DNA of 52,217 nucleotides from Verrucomicrobiaceae bacterium (GCA_947440575.1 CANETF010000010.1:1-52217); one strand, 5' to 3'. Positions 34,924-43,767 are shown, numbered from the stretch's first letter. Numbers and translations: made by a program. Notes: generated by a model from the letters alone, not told the origin.

Positions 34924-35946
34924 TCACGCCGAGCCTGATTCGATCTCTACCCTTCGCCTCCCCATCAAACTCACCCCCCACGCTAGACCAAAAAGCCCCG
35001 TCCCCGCCACCACCACCGCCGCCGCCAACGAGCACCCCAGCCACAACCCCAGGTGCACCCCCAGCACCGAACTCAACGCCGCGTGCGCCACACTTAACCC
35101 AAAGCAAACCGGCAACCGCGTGCTCAATAGCTGCGCCGTTGCCCCCGGTAAAATCAGCATCGCGATCACCAAAATCGCCCCCACCGACTCAAACGCCGCC
35201 ACCACCACCAGCGATAGCATCGCCATCAGCGTGTAGTGAATCACCCTCGGCCGAAACCCAAACGCCGCCGCAAGCCCCGCATCAAACGAGCTGATCAGCA
35301 GTTCCTTGTAAAACAGCCCCGTCAGCAGCGCCACAATCCCCGTCGCCACCCCCATCACCAGCACCGGCAGCGGCATGCTCACCCCCAGCACCGTCACCTG
35401 CTCCGCCCACGGCACATGGCTCAGCTCCCCATAAAGCACGCACTCCGCATCCAGATGCACCTGTCCGGCATAGACGTTGATCAGCAGCACACCGAGCGCA
35501 AACAAACTGCAAAACGTGATCCCGATCGCCGCATCCGCCTTCACCCGACTGTGCGAGTGAATCAACTCAATCAACACCGTCGTCAGCACCCCCGCCAACA
35601 CCGCCCCCACCAGCATCGGCCCAATCCCCAGACTCCCAAAAATCAAAAACCCCGCCACCAACCCGGGCAGCACGCTGTGACTGATCGCATCCCCCACCAG
35701 CGCCAAACGCCGCAGCAGCAAATAGTTCCCAATCAACCCGCAAGCCGTCGTCACCAGAAACGCCATCAGCATCATCCATCCGTAAAGCCCGATGTCCACC
35801 GTCCAGGGCGCCACCACCACCTTCTGCCAATCAAACGCCGGGATCAAATCCAGCATCCCCCCTGTCACAACCGCCTCGGTCGCCGCCAGCCTCCCATTCA
35901 AGCCAACAGCTTGCCCCAACACACCAAGTCCACACAAAGCCATCAT
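34924..35946 (-). CDS. Metal (Mn/Zn/Fe) ABC transporter permease, 340 aa
   Basis: Membrane permease of the ABC-3 family (TroD/MntB/ZnuB type), last gene of the metal-uptake operon. About nine hydrophobic segments follow an N-terminal region. Family motifs are LLRRLALVGDAISHSVLPGLVAGFL, DAAIGITFCSLFALGVLLI, YGEL, and FESVGAILVIAMLILPGATAQLL. Its start overlaps the stop of the preceding permease gene (ATGA). It probably forms a heterodimer with that permease. In the TroCD/SitCD type systems two different permeases are usual, as here. Confidence 0.93.
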   Translation of the reverse strand: MMALCGLGVLGQAVGLNGRLAATEAVVTGGMLDLIPAFDWQKVVVAPWTVDIGLYGWMMLMAFLVTTACGLIGNYLLLRRLALVGDAISHSVLPGLVAGFLIFGSLGIGPMLVGAVLAGVLTTVLIELIHSHSRVKADAAIGITFCSLFALGVLLINVYAGQVHLDAECVLYGELSHVPWAEQVTVLGVSMPLPVLVMGVATGIVALLTGLFYKELLISSFDAGLAAAFGFRPRVIHYTLMAMLSLVVVAAFESVGAILVIAMLILPGATAQLLSTRLPVCFGLSVAHAALSSVLGVHLGLWLGCSLAAAVVVAGTGLFGLAWGVSLMGRRRVEIESGSA

Positions 35947-37406
35947 TGGTACCCCAGCCCTCCTTTCTCAGTCGCCGCACCCACCCCATGAATCGCGTCC
36001 ACCGTCGGAATCGGCCGCCCATGCGGATCCACCTCAGGGAAGTCCAATCGCCGCGACAACTGCCTGACCGTCTCCTCCCCCAGCACGTGCTCAATCTCCT
36101 CCGCCTGGTCATGCACATGATCCGGCGAAAAACTCGCCGCATGCGTCAAATAAAGCTCCCACAGCCGATGATTCCGCACAATCGCCCGCGCCCGTTGCTC
36201 GCCCGCCGGCGTGAAAAACAAAATATGACCATCCTGACTCACCGTCGCCAGCCCCGCCCTCACCAAGTCCCGCACCCTTTCCCCGCTCTCCCCCACCGAC
36301 TCCCGCCGCTGCGCACTCAATTCCGCCAGCGTCACCCCCTCCCGCACCGACACCCCCGCGAGCCCGTGATCCTCCAAAACCCGGTGCATCGCCTTCAGCG
36401 TATTCTCCCGCTCCGCCCGCGCCCGCCGCCGTCGCTGCCGCAACACCCGCGTCACCCAACCATGTCGCGGACTGAACAAAAACGCCGCCGCAAAAAACAG
36501 CGCCCCCGCCAGCACCATCAGCGGCCCCGTCGGCAGATTGTTCCCCAAAAACGACCCAAACGCCCCCACCCCCGCCGCCGCCATCCCCAGCACCGCCGAC
36601 AGCCCCAGCAACCGATGCATCCGGTCCGTCAGCAAATACGCTGTCGCCGCCGGAATGATCAGCATCGCCGACACCAAAACCACCCCCACCGCCTGCATCG
36701 CCACAATGATCGCAAACGCCGTTAAGAGCATGATCACCCCATGCAACAGCCCCATCTTCAAACCCAGCGTCTGGCCAAAACCTCGATGAAAACTCAACGC
36801 CAGCAAATCATGATAAAGCCACCCCACCAACACCAGCGAAAGCCCGGTCGCCACCGCCATCATCATCACATCATTGCCCGATAATCCCGCCGCCTGACCA
36901 AACAAAAACTTGTCCAGCCCGCTCTTCGCCCCCGTCGGCAAATTCTGCACCAATCCCAGCAAACAAATCCCCACCCCGTAAAACGAAGCCAACACCAATC
37001 CCTGAATCGCATCCGGCTTCAGCCGCGTGGTCCGTGCCAACAGCGAACTCACCCCCGTCGCCGCCGCCCCCGCCAGCAGCGCCCCAATCAAAATCGCCAC
37101 TGGATCCTTCGTCTGCGCCCAAAGAAACCCCAGCACAATCCCCGGCAACACCGCATGCGAAAGCATGTCCCCCACCAGCGCCATCCGCCTCACCACCACA
37201 TACCCGCCCAACAACCCACAGTTCAACCCCACCAACAACGCCCCCGCCAAAGCGAGCCTCAAACTCGCATCCTGAAACGAAAAAAACCGCACCGCCTGCC
37301 CCCAAGCATCCACCTCCCCCACATCCCCAATCCGCGACGCATTCGCGCTGCCTTCAGTCAGCAAAAGCAAGGCGATGAGAATCAGAAACCGCATGCAAGC
37401 TCGCAT
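35943..37406 (-). CDS. Metal ABC transporter permease fused to a DtxR/MntR-like domain, 487 aa
   Basis: Residues 1-20 may be a signal peptide or first helix. Residues 35-325 are an ABC-3 metal permease (VVVRRMALVGDMLSHAVLPGIVLGFL, DAIQGLVLASFYGVGICLLGLVQ, AVGVVLVSAMLIIPAATAYLL). After a basic linker (RQRRRRARAERENTLKAM) comes a cytoplasmic DtxR-type region: a winged-helix-like part (about 340-405, with GVTLAELSAQ and GHILFFTPAGEQRA) and a dimerisation/metal domain (about 405-470, IVRNHRLWELYLTH, DHVHDQAEEIEHVLGEE, LDFPEVDPHGRPIP). This carries most DtxR metal-site residues and could sense cytoplasmic metal and gate transport. Such fusions are known in TroC-like permeases, but their role is not settled. 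Overlaps neighbours on both sides. Confidence 0.9.
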   Translation of the reverse strand: MRACMRFLILIALLLLTEGSANASRIGDVGEVDAWGQAVRFFSFQDASLRLALAGALLVGLNCGLLGGYVVVRRMALVGDMLSHAVLPGIVLGFLWAQTKDPVAILIGALLAGAAATGVSSLLARTTRLKPDAIQGLVLASFYGVGICLLGLVQNLPTGAKSGLDKFLFGQAAGLSGNDVMMMAVATGLSLVLVGWLYHDLLALSFHRGFGQTLGLKMGLLHGVIMLLTAFAIIVAMQAVGVVLVSAMLIIPAATAYLLTDRMHRLLGLSAVLGMAAAGVGAFGSFLGNNLPTGPLMVLAGALFFAAAFLFSPRHGWVTRVLRQRRRRARAERENTLKAMHRVLEDHGLAGVSVREGVTLAELSAQRRESVGESGERVRDLVRAGLATVSQDGHILFFTPAGEQRARAIVRNHRLWELYLTHAASFSPDHVHDQAEEIEHVLGEETVRQLSRRLDFPEVDPHGRPIPTVDAIHGVGAATEKGGLGYQ

Positions 37407-38191
37407 TAGATCTTCACTCCATCTTCCGCCCTCTGCGCTTCAGCCGCAACGTCACTCAAAATCGTCAACCTTCCCCCATAAGTTTTCTGAAGTAGCTCCA
37501 TGGTAAAAACGTCCGCAGTCGGCCCACTCGCCACCACTCGCATGTTCAGCAGCACCAAACGATCGTAATAATCCCGCGCCGTCGTCAAATCATGGTGCAC
37601 TACCAGAATCGTCTTCCCCTTTTCCCGCCACTCCTTCAACAGCGTGATGATCGCCTTCTCCGTCGCCGCATCCACCCCCGCAAACGGCTCGTCCATCAGG
37701 TAAAGATCACTGTCCTGCGCCAGCGCCCGAGCCAAAAACACCCGCTGCTGCTGCCCACCACTCAGATTCGAAATCTGCCGATCCCGAAACGGCAGCATCC
37801 CCACCTTCTCCAGCGACTCCTCCGCCACCCGCCGATCCGCCTTCCCAGGCCGCCTCAGCCACCCCAAGTGCCCATACCGCCCCATCAACACCACGTCCAT
37901 CACACTCACCGGAAAGTCCCAATCCACCTCCTCCCGCTGCGGCACATACCCCACCCTTTTCCTCACCCCCTCCAGCGGCTCTCCAAAAAACTTCACCCAC
38001 CCGCTGTGCACTGGCAGCAACCCCATCGCCGCCTTGATCAAGGTCGACTTCCCCGCCCCATTCGGCCCGATCAACCCCGCCAGCGACCCCGCCGGCAAAG
38101 CCATATCCACCCCGTAAAGCACCGGCTTCTTGTGGTAGGACACCGACACATCATGCAGTTCCAGCGCAGGTGGCATTTCGTTATTCGTCAT
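37406..38191 (-). CDS. Metal ABC transporter ATP-binding protein, 261 aa
   Basis: ATPase driving Mn/Zn/Fe import. Walker A GPNGAGKST, Q-loop VPQREEVDWDFPVSV, signature LSGGQQQRV, Walker B LYLMDEPFAGVD and H-loop VVHHD are all present. The Q-loop sequence with DVVLMGRYGHLGWLRRP is typical of the manganese/iron (MntB/SitB/TroB) branch. The start at ATG 38191 is preferred to a TTG at 38197 that follows the upstream stop directly. The stop overlaps the next start (TAATG). Confidence 0.94.
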   Translation of the reverse strand: MTNNEMPPALELHDVSVSYHKKPVLYGVDMALPAGSLAGLIGPNGAGKSTLIKAAMGLLPVHSGWVKFFGEPLEGVRKRVGYVPQREEVDWDFPVSVMDVVLMGRYGHLGWLRRPGKADRRVAEESLEKVGMLPFRDRQISNLSGGQQQRVFLARALAQDSDLYLMDEPFAGVDAATEKAIITLLKEWREKGKTILVVHHDLTTARDYYDRLVLLNMRVVASGPTADVFTMELLQKTYGGRLTILSDVAAEAQRAEDGVKI

Positions 38192-38197
38192 AGCCAA

Positions 38198-38947
38198 TCA
38201 AAATCGTTGCGACCATCCCAGAAACAGCTGCGCATCCTCCACCTCACCCGCCAACCCCACCCGAATCCCCGCATCAAGCTGGCATTCCGGCGTGAACCGA
38301 TACGTCGCACCAAAATTCACGGCCACATCCGTCACCGCATCTCCCTCAAAATGCAGCACCGTCATTCCCTCCACAAAAACACCCGCCCTCTCCGTCAACG
38401 ACACCCCCAGCACCACCGCCTGCAACCACTCAAAATCCTTCCCTCCATTCCCTCCCTCCACCCAGTCAAACTGCTGCTGCATCCCAAGCCCCAGCCGATC
38501 CGTCAATTCCAGCGAAAACGGAAACGCCACGCCAAACTCCCACCCCTCCGCACCCACCCCGTCCGCCGCCGTCGGCGCACTCACATAAGGTAAAATCCCC
38601 AAAGCCGAACGCCCCTCGTCGTTCCCCCAAAGATTGTACTTCATCCGCAGCGCCAAATCCCCAAACCCCTCACGCCACGCCCCATCCTCACCTCGCACCC
38701 CCGCATAGGTCGGCACATTCAAATGCACGTCAAAGCGATCCGTCACCCCATACTTCAGCAGCGACTCCCCAACCGTAAAACTCGCCGAACGCCCGTCATT
38801 CCACGAATGCGCCAGCACCTCCGCTTCCACCTGAAACCGCCCCTTCGGCACCGTCATCGCACTCTCCGTCGTATCCGGCCGATCCGTCGCCAACTCGCGC
38901 CCCAAAACACACGGCGCCAGACAAACCATTCCCAGAACCCACTTCAT
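38198..38947 (-). CDS. Outer-membrane beta-barrel-like protein in the metal-uptake operon, 249 aa
   Basis: Resembles the 'transporter' / phenol MetA-degradation-like outer-membrane family. Signal peptide at residues 1-16 (MKWVLGMVCLAPCVLG). The rest shows alternating amphipathic strands (SLLKYGVTDRFDVHLNVPTY, FGDLALRMKYNLWG, RAGVFVEGMTVLHF) and a C-terminal Phe (LFLGWSQRF), fitting a beta barrel. The N-terminal ATDRPDTTESAMTVPKGRFQ is characteristic of this group. It is embedded between substrate-binding protein and ATPase genes with 4-bp and 0-bp gaps, so it is part of the operon; it may let metal or a metal complex cross the outer membrane. Confidence 0.82.
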   Translation of the reverse strand: MKWVLGMVCLAPCVLGRELATDRPDTTESAMTVPKGRFQVEAEVLAHSWNDGRSASFTVGESLLKYGVTDRFDVHLNVPTYAGVRGEDGAWREGFGDLALRMKYNLWGNDEGRSALGILPYVSAPTAADGVGAEGWEFGVAFPFSLELTDRLGLGMQQQFDWVEGGNGGKDFEWLQAVVLGVSLTERAGVFVEGMTVLHFEGDAVTDVAVNFGATYRFTPECQLDAGIRVGLAGEVEDAQLFLGWSQRF

Positions 38948-39891
38948 TTCAAGGCCTCCACAATCCTGCTCACATTAAACCGGATCATCCCCTCATAGGT
39001 CCCCACATCCACCTTCCCACCACCCGCATCCCGCATCTCCCCCGGCGTCCCCAGCGCATCCGAAAACAACTCCCCGCCCACCTTCGCCCCCGAGTCCGCA
39101 CTGATCCGCTCAATCGTCGCATGCGGCACGCTCGACTCCACAAAGATCGCCTTCACCGCCTTCTGCTTGATCAAGTCCACCATCTTCGCCACATCCGCCA
39201 ACCCCGCCTCCGACACCGTCGAAATCCCCTGCACCCCCAGCACCTCAAAGCCATACGCCCGACCAAAGTAGCTGAACGCATCGTGACTCGTGATCAGCAC
39301 CCGCGCCTCCTTCGGCACCTTCGCCACCTGCTCCTTCACCCACGCATCCAGCCCCATCAGCTTCGCCCTCACAGCATCCCCACGCTCTTCAAACCCCGCC
39401 CTCTCTCCGGGCACCACCTTGCTGAGCCCCTCCACCACCACCCCGACACAACCCGCCCACAACCCCACATCCCCCCAAATATGCGGATCCGCATGCGCCC
39501 CCGCTTCTTCCGGCATGATCCGCGCCGCCTCCGCCACCGAATCCCCCAGCGCCACCGCATTCTTCCCCTCCCGTCCCATCCGCTCAAACAACTCCGCCAT
39601 CCGCCCCTCCAGTTGCAGCCCATTGTAAAAAATCGCCCCCGCATCCCGCAACCGACGCGCATCCTCCCCGGACGGCTTGTACAAATGCGGATCCACCCCC
39701 GGCCCCATCAACCCCTCCACCACCACAGCCTCACCCGCCACCGCCCGCACCAAATCCGCAATCATCGTCGTCGTCGCCACCACCCTCGGCTTCCCATCCG
39801 GTGCCACCACACTCTCCGACTTGCCGCACCCTGCCAAAACCACGCCCGCTCCGAGCATCGCCACGAGACTCAAGATACCTTTTCGATTCAT
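38944..39891 (-). CDS. Metal ABC transporter substrate-binding lipoprotein, 315 aa
   Basis: Cluster A-I (ZinT/TroA/MntC-like) binding protein. The start at 39891 gives a lipoprotein signal (MNRKGILSLVAMLGAGVVLA followed by the lipobox Cys in LAGC). The typical order is VVATTTMIADLVRAVAGE, then GVDPHLYKPSGEDARRL (metal His), DPHIWGDVGLWA (second His), LITSHDAFSYFGRAYG (third His) and IFVESSVPHATIERIS. There is no His-rich loop, which favours Mn or Fe over Zn. First gene of the operon; overlaps the next start by 4 bp. The frame remains open far upstream of 39891 but that is antisense to mntR. Confidence 0.94.
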   Translation of the reverse strand: MNRKGILSLVAMLGAGVVLAGCGKSESVVAPDGKPRVVATTTMIADLVRAVAGEAVVVEGLMGPGVDPHLYKPSGEDARRLRDAGAIFYNGLQLEGRMAELFERMGREGKNAVALGDSVAEAARIMPEEAGAHADPHIWGDVGLWAGCVGVVVEGLSKVVPGERAGFEERGDAVRAKLMGLDAWVKEQVAKVPKEARVLITSHDAFSYFGRAYGFEVLGVQGISTVSEAGLADVAKMVDLIKQKAVKAIFVESSVPHATIERISADSGAKVGGELFSDALGTPGEMRDAGGGKVDVGTYEGMIRFNVSRIVEALK

Positions 39892-39917
39892 GCCCCTCTC
39901 TTTGTCGCCTCGAAGAG

Positions 39918-39935
39918 AGTTAGTCAAGGCTAACT
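39918..39935. promoter_or_regulatory. Palindromic MntR-type operator
   Basis: AGTTAG-TCAAGG-CTAACT, a 6-bp inverted repeat in the 108-bp gap between the divergent metal-binding-protein and regulator genes. The core TAGTCAAGGCTA is close to the E. coli MntR-box core TAGCAAAGGCTA, known from the literature. Binding here would let the adjacent MntR control both directions. Confidence 0.75.
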
Positions 39936-39999
39936 TTGTCAGTCCAACCTGTTTAAGTTGCGAAATCACCCGCCCCTGCCACTTTCCCCTCATTCGCTC

Positions 40000-40449
40000 A
40001 TGCCCGCCGCCAAAAAAGCCGCTCGTCCTCCCGCCGCCGCCCAAACGCGCGCCGTCGAGGACTACCTCGAACAGATCCACAATCTGATCGAACAAAAAGG
40101 CTACGCGCGCGTCGTCGATATCGCCGCTAACTTGAGCATTTCTCAGGCCAGTGTCACCGCCATGATCCAAAAACTCGATGCCGAAGGCTTCCTCGTCTAC
40201 GAGCGCTACCGCGGCGTCATCCTCACTGATCATGGCCGCGCCATCGGCCAGGCCATCGCCCATCGCCACGACGTCCTCACCCGCCTCCTCGCCAGCTTCG
40301 GTCTCGACCCCGAAACCGTCCACCGCGACGTCGAAGGCATGGAGCACCACATCAGCCGCCAAACCCTCCAGGCCCTCACCCTCATCCTCGAAGAGCTGGA
40401 AGGAAACGATGTCCTCCTCAAAAAGCTCAAACGCAAAATGCAAAAGTAG
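40000..40449 (+). CDS. mntR: DtxR/MntR-family metal-dependent regulator, 149 aa
   Basis: Represses metal uptake when Mn (or Fe) is plentiful. After an Ala/Pro-rich leader, EDYLEQIHNLIEQKGYARVVDIAANLSISQASVTAMIQKLDAEGFL forms the winged helix. Metal ligands known from B. subtilis MntR have counterparts: the Asp and Glu of EDYLEQ, a His in AHRHDVL, and Glu-x-x-Glu-His in DVEGMEHHIS. It is 149 aa, without an SH3/FeoA domain, as in MntR. It is divergent from the uptake operon and shares the operator at 39918-39935. The start at 40000 is preferred to the ATG at 39958. Confidence 0.92.
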   Translation: MPAAKKAARPPAAAQTRAVEDYLEQIHNLIEQKGYARVVDIAANLSISQASVTAMIQKLDAEGFLVYERYRGVILTDHGRAIGQAIAHRHDVLTRLLASFGLDPETVHRDVEGMEHHISRQTLQALTLILEELEGNDVLLKKLKRKMQK

Positions 40450-40462
40450 CCAGCGGCCTTGG

Positions 40463-40638
40463 CCTGGATTATTCATGAACATCGTCGCGAAACCGCTCAA
40501 AAGCTTGAGGCTGCAAGGCGGGCGCTGTTTTGAAAGGCTGAGTGCATTGGTAAATGCTCGATGCCTTTCAAAACAAGCCCAACGCAGCAGACTCGGGCTT
40601 TTTAGCGGTTGCAGTAGATGGGTCATGAATAATCCAGG
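40463..40638. mobile_element. Palindromic MITE-like element, 176 bp
   Basis: Perfect 16-bp terminal inverted repeats (CCTGGATTATTCATGA at 40463-40478 and its complement at 40623-40638). Complementarity continues through most of the element: AACCGCT-AAAAGC and GTTTTGAAAGGC blocks also pair, so the whole unit can fold into one long hairpin with a short loop near 40550. It has no coding capacity. It lies between mntR and the NIF3 gene and may also terminate transcription. Confidence 0.85.
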
Positions 40639-40692
40639 TTAGTCATTTCCTCCGTGCCCCTCGGCGCCCTCTGTGGTAAATCCCTTTCACCC

Positions 40693-41451
40693 ATGCTCCT
40701 CGCCGATCTCGTCTCCCATCTCGACACCGAACTCCGCATCCGCGACATCGCCGACTACCCGCCCGCCTTAAACGGCCTCCAGATCGACGCCCCCGGCATC
40801 ACCGTCACCAAGGTCGCCTCCGCTGTCGACGCCTCCCTCCCCGTCATCCGCAAAGCCGCCGCCTCCGGCGCCAATCTCCTCCTCGTCCACCACGGCCTCT
40901 TCTGGACCGGCCTCCAACCCATCACCGGCGCCCTCCACGAAAAAATCCGCCTCTGCCTCGACCACGGCCTCGCCCTCTACAGCGCCCACCTGCCGCTCGA
41001 CGTCCACCCCACCCTCGGCAACAACGCCTGCATCGCCCGCGCCCTCGACCTGACTCCCTCCGGCGGTTTCCTCGAGTTCAAAGGCACCCCCATCGGCCTC
41101 ATCGCCGAAGCTGAAATCCCCCTCGAAACCCTCACCGCCCAGTTCCACACCGCCCTCTCCGGCGGCCCCGTCCACGTCTGCCCCGGCGGCCCCAAAACCA
41201 CGCGCCGCATCGGCATCTCCTCCGGCGGCTCCGGTTCCGAAGTCGCCACCGCCGCCAAAGCCGGCATCGACACCTTCCTCACCGGCGAAGGCCCCCACTG
41301 GAGCTACACCCTCGCCGAGGAACTCGGCCTCAACGTCCTCTACGGCGGCCACTACGCCACCGAGACCTTCGGCGTCAAAGCCCTCGCCGCCGATCTCGAA
41401 GCCCGCTTCAACCTCCCCTGGACCTTCATCGACCACCCCACCGGCCTTTGA
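40693..41451 (+). CDS. NIF3-like dinuclear metal center protein, 252 aa
   Basis: NIF3/YbgI (GTP cyclohydrolase 1 type 2-like) family; forms hexameric rings with two metals per subunit, role uncertain. The start at 40693 gives MLLADLVSHLDTELRIRDI. Metal motifs are NLLLVHHGLFWTG (H-H), YSAHLPLDVHPTLGNN (His, Asp) and FLTGEGPHWSYTLAEELGLNVLYGGHYATETFG (His and Glu). Length typical of the short form. It overlaps the alanine racemase start by 4 bp. Confidence 0.94.
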   Translation: MLLADLVSHLDTELRIRDIADYPPALNGLQIDAPGITVTKVASAVDASLPVIRKAAASGANLLLVHHGLFWTGLQPITGALHEKIRLCLDHGLALYSAHLPLDVHPTLGNNACIARALDLTPSGGFLEFKGTPIGLIAEAEIPLETLTAQFHTALSGGPVHVCPGGPKTTRRIGISSGGSGSEVATAAKAGIDTFLTGEGPHWSYTLAEELGLNVLYGGHYATETFGVKALAADLEARFNLPWTFIDHPTGL

Positions 41452-42602
41452 ACACCGCCAACTACAACGCCCCCACCCTCGACGACCCGCTGCGCCCCAC
41501 CCGCGTCGAAGTCAGCCTCGACGCCCTCACCCGCAACCTCGCCGCCATCCGCGCTCACACCGGCGGCGCCAAAGTCATGGCCGTCATCAAGGCCAACGCC
41601 TACGGCCACGGCCTCCTCCCCGTCGCTCATCACCTCATGCAAAATGGCGCCGATAGCCTCGGCGTCGCCTTCCTCGAAGAAGGCATCGCCCTCCGCAACG
41701 CCGGCATCACCACCCCCATCCTCGTCTTCGGCGGCATCGGCGAAAAACAAGTGCCCCTCTTCCTCCAGCATCAGCTCTCCCTCACCGCCCCCTCCATCGA
41801 AAAACTCCGCCTCATCGACGAAGCCGCCGCCGCCCTCGGCACCACCGCCAGCGTCCACCTCAAAATCGACACCGGCATGGAGCGCATCGGCATGCACTGG
41901 TACTCCGCCGAAAAACTCCTCGCCGCCAGCCTCACCTGCCGCCACACCCGCGTCGAAGGCATCTACTCCCACTTCGCCAACGCCGACGCCGCCCCCGGCG
42001 ACCTCTCCCACGCCCGTCTCCAACTCGAACGCTTCCTCGAACTCCTCACCTTCTACGACCAGCACAGCCTCCCCACCCCCACCCGCCACATCGCCAACTC
42101 CGGCGCCATCCTGCAACTTCCCGACTCCCACCTCGACCTCGTCCGCCCCGGCATCCTCCTCTACGGCGTCTACCCCTCCGCCGAGTGCGCCCAGACCTTC
42201 CCCGTCACCCCCGCCCTCACCCTCAAATCCCGCGTCGCCTTCTTCAAAGTCGTCCAAGCCGGCAACCCCGTCAGCTACGGCTCCACCTGGACCCCCACCC
42301 ACGACACCCGCGTCGTCACCCTCCCCGTCGGTTATGGCGACGGCTACTTCCGCGCCTTCTCCAATCAAGCCCAGGTCCTCATCCACGGCCAGCGCCACCC
42401 CGTCGTCGGCCGCGTCTGCATGGATCAAACCATGGTCAACCTCGGCCCCCACGGCACCGCCTACAATGGCGACGAAGTCATCCTCCTCGGCACCCAGGAA
42501 AACGAAACCATCACCGCCGCCGAACTCGCCGAACTCGCCCGCACCATCCCCTACGAAATCCTCACCAACCTCAACACCCGCATCCCTCGCATCTACCGCT
42601 AG
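41448..42602 (+). CDS. alr: Alanine racemase, 384 aa
   Basis: PLP enzyme converting L-alanine to D-alanine for peptidoglycan. It starts at a TTG (41448) overlapping the NIF3 stop. Features: RPTRVEVSLDALTRNLAAIR, the PLP-lysine motif AVIKANAYGHG, HLKIDTGMERIGMHW, EGIYSHFANAD, VSYGSTWTP, LPVGYGDGYFRAFSN, and the C-terminal catalytic region VVGRVCMDQTMVNLG. Full length. Coupling with a NIF3-like gene suggests co-expression, not a shared reaction. Confidence 0.95.
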   Translation: MNTANYNAPTLDDPLRPTRVEVSLDALTRNLAAIRAHTGGAKVMAVIKANAYGHGLLPVAHHLMQNGADSLGVAFLEEGIALRNAGITTPILVFGGIGEKQVPLFLQHQLSLTAPSIEKLRLIDEAAAALGTTASVHLKIDTGMERIGMHWYSAEKLLAASLTCRHTRVEGIYSHFANADAAPGDLSHARLQLERFLELLTFYDQHSLPTPTRHIANSGAILQLPDSHLDLVRPGILLYGVYPSAECAQTFPVTPALTLKSRVAFFKVVQAGNPVSYGSTWTPTHDTRVVTLPVGYGDGYFRAFSNQAQVLIHGQRHPVVGRVCMDQTMVNLGPHGTAYNGDEVILLGTQENETITAAELAELARTIPYEILTNLNTRIPRIYR

Positions 42603-42614
42603 ACCGCATTCCTC

Positions 42615-43763
42615 ATGTCAAACGACCGCTTCACCGAAACCACCAGCACCGGCTGGTTCTCCCGCATCGGCAGTTCCATCACCGGCGTCCTCGTCGGCGT
42701 CGTCTTCGTCCTCGCCTCAACCGCGCTCCTCTGGTGGAATGAAGGCCGCAGCGTCAAAACCGCCAAAGGCCTCGCCGAAGGCGCCCAAATCACCGTTGAA
42801 GCCCGACCCGATGCCATCGACCCCGCCCTCGATGGCAAACTCGTCCATCTCACCGGCACCACCTCCCTCTCAGACCCCGCCAAGGACGATCAATTCAACG
42901 TCACCGGCCCCGACCTCGTCAAGCTCCACCGCAACGTCGAAATCTTCCAGTGGGTCGAAGAAACCAAAGAGACCACCAAAACCAAAGTCGGTGGCAGCGA
43001 AGAAAAAGTCACCGAGTGCCTCTACACCAAAAAATGGGACTCCAAGCTTCACGACTCCTCCGAGTTCCGTCACCCCCAGGACCACGAAAACCCCAAACCC
43101 CTCCTCCAATCCGCCGAATTCTAAGCTCAGAAGGTCAACCTCGGCGCCTTCCGCCTGCCCGACTTCCTCCTCTCCCAGTGGACCAGCCTCACACCCCACC
43201 CCCTGCCCGACCTCTCCGCCCTCCCAGCCCCCTGGAACGAAATCGCCTCCGTCCAGGACCAGTGGCTCGTCCTCAGCAAGACCCCGCAAAACCCCGCCCT
43301 CGGTGACGCCCGCCTGCAGTTCGAATCCCTCAAAACCGGCGACACCAGCCTGCTCGCTCGGCAAAAGGCAGACACCTTTGAGGAGTACATCACCAGTCAG
43401 GGCACAAGCATCGCCCGCATCACCAGCGGCGTGCAATCCAAAGAAGCCATGTTCGCCGCCGCCCAATCCGAAAACACCTTCATCGCCTGGCTCCTCCGCC
43501 TTGTCGGATTCATCGTCATGTTCGTCGGCACCGCCCTCGTCTTCAAACCCCTCAAAGTCCTCGCCGACGTCCTCCCCCTCGCAGGCCGCATCGTCGGCGC
43601 CGGCACCGGCTTCATCGCCTTCCTCCTGAGCTTTGTCGGCTCCACCACCATCATCGCCCTCTCCTGGCTCTGGTTCCGCCCCCTCCTCGGCATCGCCCTC
43701 CTAGCCCTCGCCCTCGGCGGCCTCTTCCTCATCAAAAAAGCCTTCAAACCCAAGACCGCCTAA
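42615..43763 (+). pseudogene. TMEM43-family membrane protein gene with an in-frame stop
   Basis: One continuous frame from ATG 42615 to 43763 is broken only by TAA at 43122-43124. The first part (169 aa) has a membrane helix (SITGVLVGVVFVLASTALLWW) followed by NEGRSVKTAKGLAEG and KLVHLTGTTSL, typical of TMEM43/YuaF-like proteins. After the stop the frame resumes with AQKVNLGAFRLPDFLLSQW and ends with three to four membrane helices (from LLRLVGFIVMFVGTALVFKPL). Restoring the codon gives 382 aa, the normal family length. Either a point mutation, a sequencing error, or read-through; a truncated 169-aa product would lack the C-terminal membrane domain. It lies 12 bp after alr. Confidence 0.85.
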
Positions 43764-43767
43764 CCCA

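Noticed and set aside
39892..40626. N-terminal extension of the metal-binding lipoprotein frame to 560 codons
   Set aside because: It is antisense to mntR and to the palindromic element; the lipoprotein signal at 39891 marks the real start.
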